Positions 44,473-54,700 of a stretch of DNA of 64,000 nt are shown here, piece by piece. Position 1 is the first letter of the stretch. Each line of letters begins with the position of its first letter. Position numbers and translations under genes: made by a program. The notes under the pieces are model-generated. The model did no database searches and was not told where the DNA came from. It worked only from the letters and a program-made list of their open reading frames with translations. Origin of the DNA: Rhizobium pisi (lineage in GTDB: Bacteria; Pseudomonadota; Alphaproteobacteria; Rhizobiales; Rhizobiaceae); the NCBI RefSeq assembly GCF_003938655.1, contig NZ_RJJT01000012.1, forward strand, positions 62,001 to 126,000. Reading direction: 5' to 3'.

Positions 44473-46245
44473 ATGGCCGAAAGAGTCCAATCCGACCGAC
44501 GACTTGCGGCAATCCTCGCCGCGGACGTCGTTGGCTATTCGCGAATGATGGGCGCGGACGAGGCGGGTACGCTGGCTGCCCTCAAACGCCATCGAGAGGC
44601 ATTGTTCAATCCCGCCGTCACCGAGCATAACGGCCGGGTCGTGAAGCTCATCGGCGACGGCACGCTGGTGGAGTTTTCCAGCGTGGTTGACGCCGTCAAA
44701 TGCGCGATCGCCATCCAGCGCGCCGTCAAGGAGCAGGACGAGCCGAGCGGCAAGGGCGTCACGCTCAGGATCGGGGTCAACCTTGGCGACGTCATCATCG
44801 ACGGAGACGACATCTACGGTGACGGCGTCAACGTTGCTGCGCGCCTTGAAAGCATCGCCGAGCCTGGGGGGGTATGCATCGCCTCGATCGTTAATGAGAG
44901 CGTCGGCAGACGAGTCGACGTTGCGTTCAAGGACGGCGGCGAGGTGACAGTGAAGAACATCGACCGACCGATCCGGGTGTGGAGATGGCACCCTAACAGC
45001 GATTCGGTCGCAAGAGAGCTGCGACAGTTGGCTGGTGAACCGGCTGCGGCGCGTCGCGAGCAGGCTTCGATCGCCGTGCTGCCGTTCGACAATATGTCCG
45101 GGGAACCCCAGCAGGAGTATTTCTCCGACGGCATAAGCGAGGACATCATCACCGATCTTTCCAAGATCGCCGGGCTCCTGGTCATCGCCCGAAACTCCAG
45201 CTTCACCTATAAGGGCAAGAGTGTGGACATCCGTACAGTGGGGCGCGAACTCGGCGTGACGGCTGTGCTGGAGGGTTCAATCCGCCGCGCCGGCAACCGG
45301 GTGCGGATCACTGCACAGCTCATCGACGCTGCTAGCGGCACGCATTTGTGGGCGGATCGCTACGATCGCGAGCTCACCGACATTTTCGCGCTCCAGGACG
45401 AGGTTACGCGCCGCATCGTCGAGGCACTTAGGGTGACCCTGACACCAGCGGAATCGGCGCGCATTGCGCAAACGCCGACAGAAAGCATGGAGGCGCACGA
45501 TCTGTTCCTGCGCGGGCGAGAGGCCTTGTTGGGTACGCAGAGCACCAAGGAAATGTTCGAGCTTGCCGTTGGCTGCTTCACCCGGGCGATCGAGCTCGAT
45601 GCCGATTATGCCGAGCCTTACGCTGGCCTTGCTCATGCCTACAATCGCGACTTTCAGAACAACTACAGCGGAAGGACCGACAGCAAGCAACTTTCAGCCC
45701 ACTTCGTCAAGCTGGCGCTTGAAAAGGGGCCTGACCTTCCTTACGCGCACTATATAGCTGCGTTGGTGAAATTCTGGGAACGCGACCTGGCCGGGTGTAC
45801 TAACGAAGCAGAGAAGTCACTGGCGCTCAACCCAAATTTTGTGCTCGCCATGGGCATGCGCGCGTTCGCAAAGATCTATGGTGGTGTGCCGCTCGACGCG
45901 ATTCCAGACATTGAGCGCGCCATGCGTCTCGATCCGTTAGTTGGCCACTTGTACTGGCATTTCATCGGTTCGGCCCACCTTGTTGCCGGGCAGTACGAGA
46001 AGGCCGTCGAAGCCTTCCGTCAGCGCATCCGACTGGTATCCGACACTGACTTGTCGCGGGGCTTCCTGATTGCAGCGCTCGGTCACCTCGGCGAGATCGA
46101 GGAGGCGCGGCGGGTCTGGGCGGAGCTAAAGAAGGTCAACCCGAAATACTCGTTCGCTGGCCACATGGGACGTCTGCCGTTCACTAATCCCGCCGATGCG
46201 GACAGGATCAGGGACGGTTTCGCCAAGGTCGGACTCCCTGACTGA
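44473..46245 (+). CDS. Class III adenylate cyclase with TolB-like and TPR domains
   Basis: A 590-residue soluble protein. The cyclase domain (about residues 8-170) has the two metal aspartates, D18 in ILAADVVGYS and D62 in LIGDGTLVEF, and the turn DIYGDGVNVAARLE. A middle domain (about 195-330; SIAVLPFDNMSGEP, YFSDGISEDIITDLSKI) is the TolB-N/FlgO-like module common in these rhizobial cyclases, followed by TPR-like helical repeats (to 590). No membrane segment is seen. Such proteins are numerous in rhizobia and make cAMP; the signal they sense is unknown. The start follows AGGAATTGGTAC. Confidence 0.9.
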   Translation: MAERVQSDRRLAAILAADVVGYSRMMGADEAGTLAALKRHREALFNPAVTEHNGRVVKLIGDGTLVEFSSVVDAVKCAIAIQRAVKEQDEPSGKGVTLRIGVNLGDVIIDGDDIYGDGVNVAARLESIAEPGGVCIASIVNESVGRRVDVAFKDGGEVTVKNIDRPIRVWRWHPNSDSVARELRQLAGEPAAARREQASIAVLPFDNMSGEPQQEYFSDGISEDIITDLSKIAGLLVIARNSSFTYKGKSVDIRTVGRELGVTAVLEGSIRRAGNRVRITAQLIDAASGTHLWADRYDRELTDIFALQDEVTRRIVEALRVTLTPAESARIAQTPTESMEAHDLFLRGREALLGTQSTKEMFELAVGCFTRAIELDADYAEPYAGLAHAYNRDFQNNYSGRTDSKQLSAHFVKLALEKGPDLPYAHYIAALVKFWERDLAGCTNEAEKSLALNPNFVLAMGMRAFAKIYGGVPLDAIPDIERAMRLDPLVGHLYWHFIGSAHLVAGQYEKAVEAFRQRIRLVSDTDLSRGFLIAALGHLGEIEEARRVWAELKKVNPKYSFAGHMGRLPFTNPADADRIRDGFAKVGLPD

Positions 46246-46994
46246 AGGCGAAGCCCGAGTGAAGGAGAGCCGCGGGGCTTCACGGAGGTCGGACCACATT
46301 GGGGTTTGCGAATCTGGCGGATCCAGGTCCGCCCAAGTGGGAACGCTGTTTCCGCCGCCTGGCAACCCAGCCATTTTCGAATCCTTCATACAAGGACTTA
46401 GTCCTTGGTCGAAACCTCATTGCAAAGCTACTTCGTACTCGTCACCGCCCTGCACCTTCTTGAGGAGCGCGACTCCTCCTGACACGCCGAGGGCGCTCAA
46501 CCCATCATCGGGAGCGCCCTCGTTCGCCTACGACGTCTGGTGCAGTCGAAAGGATACGAACCATCGACCCTCACGTCGCGCGCAAGGCACTCAAAATTCG
46601 AGGTCTCAGGCGTAAGCAGATTTATGGAACCAATTAGGAGATCACGGCAGACGGCCTTCGGCGGAGGGATACAGAGAGAAAGCCGGACATCGTTAAACGC
46701 GGGCCGCTTGCATTCGAAACCGGCAAGACATTGCAGAAAATTCGTAACGAATGCCGTCAGCCGTTCAGGCAGGCGGCGAGGCCGTCCAACGTCTGCAGCC
46801 CGTATTCCACTGCGCCGAAACCGAAGACCACCTGAGGCCGAGCGGCACTGGGAGCTGGCGCAAGGCCAGCACGGAAGGGAAATATCCGACAGTGGTGATC
46901 GGCATCAGACCGAGCACGCCGCTGAATGTGTCTGTCATTTCGGCCGGCGCCGTTTCCTGCCGCGTCGAATACGACATGCGGACACCCGGAGGCT
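46246..46994. other. Long gap without a recognised gene
   Basis: About 750 bases. It holds an 11-bp perfect hairpin (46488-46498 with 46512-46522) and, next to it, a - strand scrap like a tRNA 3' end (46538-46575, ending in CCA). Short frames on both strands around 46751-47026 show no known family. The stretch seems to be junk between an intact gene and a broken one, possibly an old integration site. Confidence 0.45.
46488..46522. repeat. Perfect inverted repeat, 11-bp stem
   Basis: CGAGGGCGCTC (46488-46498) is the exact reverse complement of GAGCGCCCTCG (46512-46522), with a 13-base loop. There is no T tract on either side. It could be a terminator-like structure or the end of a mobile element. 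Confidence 0.55.
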
Positions 46995-47902
46995 TCAACT
47001 CCGGAAAGGATTGCACGGTGCCATAGCGAGCTGATCGACCATGAAGAAGCTCTTTGCCACGGCTTTGCAGATATCCTTCAGCTCAAGCGACTGCGCCATC
47101 CTCGTCATTGCTCCAAGGGTTCCGGCAAACCGGTCATAGAACATCTGGCCTCGCCACCTGATCAACGGCAGGAGCCACCACACGAGCGCGGATATCAGAA
47201 TGACCACGCCAGCTAATACGGAAATCGTGGTTGCCGCGATGCCGTCACGCGCCGCGTGGAGCATGGCATCAAGACCTTGATGGGCGACGGTCACGGCGAC
47301 GATCGAGTCGATTCCCACAAAGGCAATGAACGGCAAGATCTTCAGCAGTTCCCTTTTAAGGGCCCTGCTCAAACGCAGCGCTTCGCCCCCGGTCGTAGTC
47401 ACTCGTATCGACAAGATCTTTTTGCCAAGCGTTCTTCGACCGTTTGCACTGAAGTACGCGAAAGCGAACCACACAAGAACTAAACCGACCAGCGGGCCGA
47501 GGGAGTCCGCGACCCTTCGATCGGGTCACCGTTCTGGTCGAGCGCCACCGAGATCGTCTGCCATGACACCGGTCCGCCGTCGGGATTACCAGCGATCGCC
47601 GTCGTCTGAAAGAACGGGCTCTCTTGCCCCAGAAACTCAGTGATTTGGCAGATTTGATTGACCCTTGTCTCGCCGGGTTTCAGGGGCCATTCGCGCTCGA
47701 CCCTTTCCACCAAAGGGCCAGAGGTGACTTCTCCGCACTGCGTGCTCTGAAAGAGCGGCATCCCGAAATTCAAGGGAATGACGAGCGCGAGCACCGCCAG
47801 CACAATTTCAAGAATTGTCATGTCGACCAGATAGGCAAAGGCCCGCCTCCAAAAGAGCCGAGGCTGCACAATTCTCTGAGCATGAGTGATATTAACGTCC
47901 AC
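46995..47902 (-). pseudogene. RDD-family membrane protein gene, frameshifted
   Basis: Two frames make one RDD protein. The first part, from a GTG near 47902, has RIVQPRLFWRRAFAYLVDMT (the Arg and Asp of the RDD signature) and a membrane helix LEIVLAVLALVIPLNFG; it stops at 47480. The second resumes with LGPLVGLVLVWFAFAYFSA, then GRRTLGKKILSIRV, and two further helices (IAATTISVLAGVVILI). Loss of one base near 47508 explains the break. The family is thought to act in transport. It lies downstream of the type I secretion genes on the same strand. Confidence 0.75.
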
Positions 47903-47979
47903 GTGACCCCCGCGCCAAACAATGCGATATGATCGAAGAAGCGAGCGCGCTCGCGATAAATCTGAGAAATCCCTGTGAC

Positions 47980-47996
47980 GGCGGCCGAGTGCCGCC
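47980..47996 (-). terminator. Hairpin after secretion operon
   Basis: GGCGGC (47980-47985) pairs with GCCGCC (47991-47996) around CGAGT, within 20 bases of the stop of the HlyD-like gene on the - strand. No T tract follows, so it is only a possible terminator. Confidence 0.3.
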
Positions 47997-48013
47997 AATA
48001 GTGCTGCTTCTGC

Positions 48014-49489
48014 TCACCTCTCCTGCATGGCTTGCGATCCGATTTCAGCGAGCGGCGAGTAGAGATATTCCAGAATGCGCCGACTGCCGGTCTTGACCTC
48101 GACAGTGACGGACATGCCGGGAGACAGCGCGACGCGCGTCCCTTCGATGTTGATGCTTATCTCAGCCGGCTTGATAACGACGGGGAAGACCAGGTTCTGC
48201 ACGCGTTGGGCGTTGCCGATCGGGATGACGCTCTGCAGTTCCTTTGCCGGCTGGCCTTCGAGCTGCTGCGCATCGGGTTCTGGAATGGCGTCGGTTGCGA
48301 CGCGGGTGACGGTACCGTTCAGGATGCCATAGCGGGTAAATGGAAAGGCTTCGACCTTGATAATGGCGTGCTGTCCGGGCGACACGAAGCCGATATCGCG
48401 GTTCGGCAGATAAGCTTCGATCTCGAGAGACGAGTCGTCCGGCACGATGCGCATCAGTTCGGCACCCGCAGTCACGACCTGGCCGACCGTGGAGATGGCC
48501 GATGTCTGAACGATGCCGTTAATCGGGCTTTTGATCGTCATCGAGTCCAGCCGCTTGGCCGCCTTGACCAGTTGCTGCTCCTTCTCGTCGATGTCGCGTG
48601 ATGCTTCCGCCTGCTTCTCAGCATTGTCGGCGACGAAGGTTTTGATCGCTTTCATCCCTTCGCTCGTCGCTGCGACGATCGCGGTCTCCGCCTCCGCCCG
48701 CTGACCCACCTGTTCGGCGAGCGTTGCCTCTTCCTTCTGCTTGGTCTCGACGGCATCGATGACGCCGGATCTCGAGCCGGCGCTGAGATCGACAAGGTTG
48801 GACCGCATTGTCACACGATCCGTAAGTGTCGCGACCAGCGCCTGCTGGGCCGTGACCATCTCGGTGTATCGCTTCAGTGCGGCGAATTGCTGGTTTCGCT
48901 GCGCCGCAAGACTGTCGAGGGTCGATGCAAGCTGCTCAAGATCGGAATTGTAGAGCAGCGTTTCACGTGTTCGGATCTCGGCCGGTATCGAACCATCGAA
49001 TTCCGGCGTGAGCTCGATTCTGCGTTCTCCGCTCCAGAGATCAGCATGCTGCCAGGCATTGACCTGCGCCAATGCGGCGGCGCGCCGGGTCACCTCGGCC
49101 CGCAGCGCGGCGAGGCTGGTGGAGAGCGCGGTGACTTCGGCGCGTGCATCGGTCGGGTCAAGCTCGACGAGTATGTCTCCGGCTTCCACCTTGGCGCCGT
49201 TCGAGACAGGAACGGCGATCGTTTTGCCGACTTCGATCGACTGGATCACCTTGACGCGTCCGGTCGGTTGGATCTTTCCCTGGGCTGTTGCGACGATATC
49301 GAATTTGCCGACATAGCTCCAGATCAGCGCGCCGGCAGTGAGCAAGCAGATGAACCAGATGAACGCGGTGCGGATCGGCGATGCCGGTGTTTCCAAGATT
49401 TCGAGCGCTGCCGGCAGAAATTCGTTGTCCACCCGCAATCGCTTCGGAGGTTTTGGCGGAAGCCGGGGAGGCTGAACGTTCTGGTTCAT
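48014..49489 (-). CDS. Type I secretion periplasmic adaptor (HlyD family)
   Basis: A 491-residue membrane fusion protein of the HlyD/PrtE family. A short cytoplasmic N-terminus is followed by one membrane helix (AFIWFICLLTAGALIWSYVG, about residues 43-62). Then come the first half of the lipoyl domain (IQPTGRVKVIQSIEVG), a long coiled-coil hairpin (about 110-330) and the second lipoyl half with beta-barrel (IKSPINGIVQTSAISTVGQV, IIKVEAFPFTRYGILNG). The final MSVTVEVKTGSRRILEYLYS is typical. Its ATG overlaps the stop of the ABC exporter gene. It links that exporter to an outer-membrane channel encoded elsewhere. Confidence 0.93.
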   Translation of the reverse strand: MNQNVQPPRLPPKPPKRLRVDNEFLPAALEILETPASPIRTAFIWFICLLTAGALIWSYVGKFDIVATAQGKIQPTGRVKVIQSIEVGKTIAVPVSNGAKVEAGDILVELDPTDARAEVTALSTSLAALRAEVTRRAAALAQVNAWQHADLWSGERRIELTPEFDGSIPAEIRTRETLLYNSDLEQLASTLDSLAAQRNQQFAALKRYTEMVTAQQALVATLTDRVTMRSNLVDLSAGSRSGVIDAVETKQKEEATLAEQVGQRAEAETAIVAATSEGMKAIKTFVADNAEKQAEASRDIDEKEQQLVKAAKRLDSMTIKSPINGIVQTSAISTVGQVVTAGAELMRIVPDDSSLEIEAYLPNRDIGFVSPGQHAIIKVEAFPFTRYGILNGTVTRVATDAIPEPDAQQLEGQPAKELQSVIPIGNAQRVQNLVFPVVIKPAEISINIEGTRVALSPGMSVTVEVKTGSRRILEYLYSPLAEIGSQAMQER

Positions 49490-51690
49490 GACTGCACCGG
49501 CCCCGTCTGCAGCTGCCAGAGATGGGCATAGAGGCCGTTCGGGCGGGAAAGCAGCGTTTCGTGTGTTCCCTCCTCGACGATGCGTCCGTCCTTCATGCCG
49601 ATGATGCGGTTGCAGTGCCTGACCGTCGCCAGGCGATGGGCGATGATGATGACGGTACGGCCGCGGACGATCTCGCGCATGTTGGCAAGGATGATGCGCT
49701 CGCTCTCATAGTCGAGGGCGCTGGTGGCTTCATCGAGGATCAGGATCGGCGGATTGGTGGCGAGCGCACGGGCAATGGCGAGCCGCTGTCTTTGTCCGCC
49801 GGAGAGATTGGCGCCACGCTCCTCGATCAGCGTATCGTAGCCGCGCGGCAGCTTGGCGATGAACTCGTCGGCGCCTGACAATCGCGCCATCTGAATGGCG
49901 GCGGCCCGCGACATGGCCGGGTTGACCATGCAGATATTGTCGTGGATCGTCCGGTTGAACAGCATGTTCTCCTGAAGCACGACACCGATATTCGACCGCA
50001 GCCACGCCGGATCGACCTGGGCGATATCCTGGCCGTCGACGAAGACCTGGCCGCTGTTCGGGATATAGAAGCGCTGCACCAGCTTGGTCAGCGTCGACTT
50101 GCCGGAGCCGGAAGGGCCGACGATGCCGATGACTTCGCCCGGCCGGATCGAAAAGCTGATGTCCTTCAACACATCCTGACCATCGGGGGAGTAACGGAAG
50201 TTCACCGATTTGAAGCCAATCGCTCCCTTCGGCGGCGGCAGGCTGACGGCGACGCTCGGGCGTGGCTCCTGCGGGGCGTTCAGAATATCCGAGAGCCTGG
50301 CGACGGAAACCTGCACCTGCTGGAAATCTTGCCATAGCTGCGACAGGCGCAGGATCGGCTGCGAGACCTGGCCGGCGATCATGTTGAAGGCGACCAGCGC
50401 CCCGACGGTCAATTCGCCATCGATGACTGCCTGTGCGCCGAAGAGAAGCAGAGCGGCCGAGGTGATCTTGTTGACATACTGGATGGCATTCTGGCCCTTC
50501 GCCGCGAGCATGGTCGCGAGGAAAGACGAACGCACATAGGCGGCCAGCCGCTCTTCCCACTGCGAGGAGACCACCGGCTCGACCGCCGACGCCTTCAGCG
50601 TCTGGATGCCGACGACGGTCTCGACGAGCAATTGCTGGCTGAAGGCGCCGCGCTCGAACTTCTCGTCGATCCGCTCCTTGAGGAAGGGACGGATGAGAAA
50701 GCCGATCGCCATGTAAAAGGGAATGGAGGCGACGACGATCCAGGCGAGCTTCGAGGAATAAGAAAACAGCACGAAGATGAAGACGACGGTGAAGATCAGG
50801 TCCAGGCCGGAGAACAGGCCCTGACCGGTCAGGAAATTGCGGATGGTTTCGAGCTCACGGATCCTCGCGACCGTCTGGCCGGTGGCGCGTGTTTCGAAAT
50901 AGCTGAGCGGCAGGTTCAACAGATGGCGAAACAGGCGGCGGCCGAGTTCGACATCGATGCGGTTGGTCGTGTGCGACAGAGCATAGGTTCTCAGATATTG
51001 CAGCACGACATCGAAGAGCCCGACGGCGGCAAGGCCGACGACGAGCACGATCAGCGTCGAATAGCTGCGGTGCGCCAGCACCTTGTCAACGACGACCTGG
51101 AAGAACAATGGCGTCACCAGCGCGAAGATCTGGATGACGAGGGAGGCGATCAGCACATGGCCGAAGGCCCGCCGGTAGCGCCAGATCGCCGGCAGGAACC
51201 AGCGGAAGCCGAAATTCTGCTGTGAGGCGCCGGGACCGGCAAAACGGCGCTGGACGAGGATGAACTCTCCCGCAGTCAACGAGAGAAGTTCTTCTGCTTC
51301 GACGTTGCGCGCCGAAAAGTCGATCGGGTTGATCAGTCGATAGCGCCCCTCGGCGGCCACGCCGGCAAAGACCGCGAAGGTGCCGTCCTTCAGTGAGGCA
51401 AGTGCGGGCGCAGGAAGGGTTGTTAGCCGTTTGGCATGATGAGCACGGACCGTGCGCGCTTTCAGGCCGACGATCTTGGCTGCCCGCAGCAGGTCGTCGC
51501 GTGTGGCCGGCATCGTCAGCGCCAGCTCACGGATCAACGTTTCCGGGCGTGACGCGATCCTGAAAAAACCGGCAATCGCGCAAAGGGCCGCCAACCCGCT
51601 ATCCGCGATTGCTGCTTCGGGTGCGGCACTCAGTTCGCCGCCGTTTTCCGCCGCCGCATCACGGTCGGGTGCTGTCTGAATGTCTACCAT
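49486..51690 (-). CDS. Type I secretion ABC exporter (HlyB family)
   Basis: A 734-residue exporter. Residues about 25-155 form a C39-like domain, but the peptidase cysteine is missing (DSGLAALCAIAGFF has Leu/Ala where active enzymes have Cys), as in HlyB, so it would bind rather than cleave the substrate. Five to six membrane helices follow (about 185-480), then the ATPase with Walker A (GPSGSGKST), signature (LSGGQRQRLAIARAL) and Walker B (ILILDEATSALD). ATG 51690 (MVDIQTAPDRD) has no obvious Shine-Dalgarno. It follows the giant substrate gene by 66 bases, and very probably exports it. Confidence 0.92.
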   Translation of the reverse strand: MVDIQTAPDRDAAAENGGELSAAPEAAIADSGLAALCAIAGFFRIASRPETLIRELALTMPATRDDLLRAAKIVGLKARTVRAHHAKRLTTLPAPALASLKDGTFAVFAGVAAEGRYRLINPIDFSARNVEAEELLSLTAGEFILVQRRFAGPGASQQNFGFRWFLPAIWRYRRAFGHVLIASLVIQIFALVTPLFFQVVVDKVLAHRSYSTLIVLVVGLAAVGLFDVVLQYLRTYALSHTTNRIDVELGRRLFRHLLNLPLSYFETRATGQTVARIRELETIRNFLTGQGLFSGLDLIFTVVFIFVLFSYSSKLAWIVVASIPFYMAIGFLIRPFLKERIDEKFERGAFSQQLLVETVVGIQTLKASAVEPVVSSQWEERLAAYVRSSFLATMLAAKGQNAIQYVNKITSAALLLFGAQAVIDGELTVGALVAFNMIAGQVSQPILRLSQLWQDFQQVQVSVARLSDILNAPQEPRPSVAVSLPPPKGAIGFKSVNFRYSPDGQDVLKDISFSIRPGEVIGIVGPSGSGKSTLTKLVQRFYIPNSGQVFVDGQDIAQVDPAWLRSNIGVVLQENMLFNRTIHDNICMVNPAMSRAAAIQMARLSGADEFIAKLPRGYDTLIEERGANLSGGQRQRLAIARALATNPPILILDEATSALDYESERIILANMREIVRGRTVIIIAHRLATVRHCNRIIGMKDGRIVEEGTHETLLSRPNGLYAHLWQLQTGPVQS

Positions 51691-51716
51691 GTGCGGGATC
51701 AACGAAAGGCGGATAT

Positions 51717-51738
51717 GCCGGCGCCACGGGGCGCCGGC
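51717..51738 (-). promoter_or_regulatory. Strong hairpin between exported-protein and exporter genes
   Basis: GCCGGCGCC (51717-51725) pairs perfectly with GGCGCCGGC (51730-51738) around a four-base loop. It is placed between the stop of the giant gene and the exporter start, without a T tract. It could slow read-through so that the substrate is made in excess over its exporter, as is known for the hly operon in principle. Confidence 0.5.
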
Positions 51739-51756
51739 AGGAGGCAAGAGACGTCG

Positions 51757-54700
51757 TTACGCAACATTAGCGTCCCGGCTGGACCGCGAGGCAAGAATGG
51801 CGTCGCCGACCAGATATTGGTTGGTGCCGTCGACGGTTTGATAGGAGCTGGTGCCCGTGATCATAGACCCATCGGCAAAGGATTGCGCTCCATCGCTGCT
51901 CGCTATCAGGTTGATCAGTCGGATGCCGGCGTCCGTCATCGTCTGCAACTCGCCGGCATCGCTAACGCCGTTCTGGTTGAGATCGCGCCAGACCCGGAAC
52001 TCGCTCCAACGATCATCGTTCAGGTCAAGGACGTTGTCATGGTTCGTATCGAAGGCGAGCCGCAGGCCATCGAGGTCGGTTGTTGCCCCGTCGTTCCAAA
52101 GGCTGAAGGCCAGCTCCCGCGCCTGGTCGATATGCCCATCGGCGCCGGCCGTTCCGCCCGCCCCAAGATCGATCGCGAGGAAGCCATCCTGAGGACCAAC
52201 CCAGGCTGTTTCATCTGCCAGGCCGTCGCCATCCCAGTCGAAGCCGACCGATGACCCGAGCGAGTCCAACGGACGAAGATCAACATGGTTGTCGCCATTC
52301 AGGTCTAGGAGGATCGGCGAATTGGCATAATGTATTGGGCCGGGCCGTCCTTGGGCATCGTAGGATCTCCACCAATCCAGCGTACCACCCCGGTCGGAAT
52401 GATACTCGTATTCGATGCGAGTGCCGTTATCAAAATACTTGTCCTCGCTGGTTCGAACCCCGTTTCGGTCATAGTTCACCTCATCCCTGAGCCAGTCGTA
52501 CCGGTACTGATAGTCGAAAGTGACCCATGTCCACTTTCTTGTGTCGTCCCTTTGATAGAACGTTTTCATCAGGACGTCTGCGGTCGCAGATGTGTAGTAG
52601 TCGGTTTTGTAGCTCCAGTTCTCGCGGCCGCTGACGTCATAAGTCGTCTTACGCGTTTCCCCGCTATCCAAGGTCGTTTCTTCGTAGGTCTTCTGGTCGG
52701 CGCTATTCTTGTCCGTGCGAGAAAAGAACCACGGCTGCGAACCCGATCGATCCCATGAATTAAAGCTTTTCTCGCTGTTGTCGTAATAGACGTTCTTTAC
52801 GGTGAGATGGTCATCTGTGAGTTGAGTGGTGGAATTGTAAGTAGACTCAATGCGATCCCATCCCACGGTCTTACCAGGATCGTAATTGAAGACATCAGTC
52901 GTACCATTGTAGTAATATTGATACTGCGATGACAGCCCTGCGGCGATGTAATTCTGCCGAATTGTCGACCAAGACTGCGTGCCAGCGACATCATAGGTGT
53001 AAACTTCGCGCGTCCCATCATCGTTGTAGTTGGTCTGCCCGGTCAAACGATTCGATGTGTCGTACCACTTTTCGTAGCGATCCCATGTGGCATTCGAGAC
53101 ATCGTACGTGATTTCCACCCGCGTGCCATCGCGGTTGAACTGTTTTTCGAGCGTCTTTTTGCCGGCGGCATCATATTGCTGTTCGATCCGCGTCCATTGT
53201 TTCGCATTGAGCGGGTCATAGAAAGTCGCGCTGGTCAGCAAGCCGGCCCTGGTCGCGTTGCTGACGCTCAGTTGCTGGCCGCTCGGCCCATCATAGGTCG
53301 TCGCCACTGAGCTTCCGTCAGCGGCAACGACAGTGTCAGCAGTCTTGCGGCCAGCCGAGTCCGTCGTGAGGCTGGAGGAAAGCGAGCCAAGCGCGGTTAC
53401 CTGATCGACGACAGTCTGTGTCAGCGCGCCACTGGCGTTGAGGTCGATCTTGGTCAGCGTGATCGAGCCATCGGCATGTGTCACCGCGTTTTCTGTATGA
53501 TCGACGGTGCCGTTGTTGTCGGTATCCTTCGACAGCGTGGTGATCAGGCCATCGGCACTGGTTGCGATCGTGCCCCTTGCGTTGACGGCTCCGCTGGCGT
53601 TGGTCTCGGTCACTGTCGTAACGACCGAGCCGTCGACCTGGATGGTCGACTGCATGACGGTCTCGTAGGCACCGTTGCCATCATAGTCGTATTTGGCGAC
53701 CTTGACGCGGCCATCTGCCGATGTGGTGGTCTCGATCTTCGCGGCGATCGCCTGGCTCCAATAGACGACGCCCGGCGTCAGGTTGGAGATGTTGCGCGCC
53801 GCCGCGTAATTGGTGACCACCGAGACCGAGGAACCGGTGGTATCGACGGTGACGGTATCGACCTGATCGGGTGTACCGTCGCCGTTGATATCCTTCGAGG
53901 TCGTCCTCACCCTGCCGTCGGCCGAGGTTTGGATCGTGGTCTTCGCGGCCAACGTCCCGGCCGGAAAGTCTGTGTCGGAGATGACGGTGGTGCTGCTTCC
54001 ATCGGCATTGGCGGTGAAATTTGTCACCCGCTGGCGATCGTTCGTGCCATTGCCATCGAGATCCCAGGTGGTCGTCGTCATGCGGCCGTCGGCGGAGACG
54101 ACGATGGTCGACTTGTCCTTGACCGTTGTTCCGTCGGCCTTGAAGTTGGTGGTGACCGATGTCTGAATGCCGGAAGGCGCGGTGACCGTCTCCTGATGCT
54201 GGTCGACGATGCCGTCCCCGTTGCCGTCACGGTCAATGGTGACGGTCAACTTGTCGGCGCTGGTCAGGGTGACCACCTTGCCGATCCGGGTTCCGCCGCT
54301 GTCCTTCGTCTCGACGGTCTCGCGAATGGCGCCGTCCGCCAGGACCGTGGTCGAGTCGGTGGCGGTCTGGTTGGCAAAGCCCGGACGCTCCTCGCTTGAT
54401 GCAACGATCAGGCCGTTGGCGCTAATCGTGGCGGTCGTCCTGGAGATCAGCGAACCATCGGCCTTCTTGCTTTCCACCGTCCTCGTCTTGGTGCCATTGG
54501 CATTCAAGACGGTGACATCGGTGGCCGTCTGACTGTAGGTGCCGGCACCGGTCGGATCGATCTGGGTGGTGATCGACAGGCCGTTGGCACTGGTGGTGAC
54601 GAGGTAGCGGCTGGTCAGCGTCGTGCCGGTCAGATTGCTGATCGTCTGCGTCTTCGAGCCGTTGGCATTGAGCACGGTGACGTCGGTCCGGCTCTTGTCG

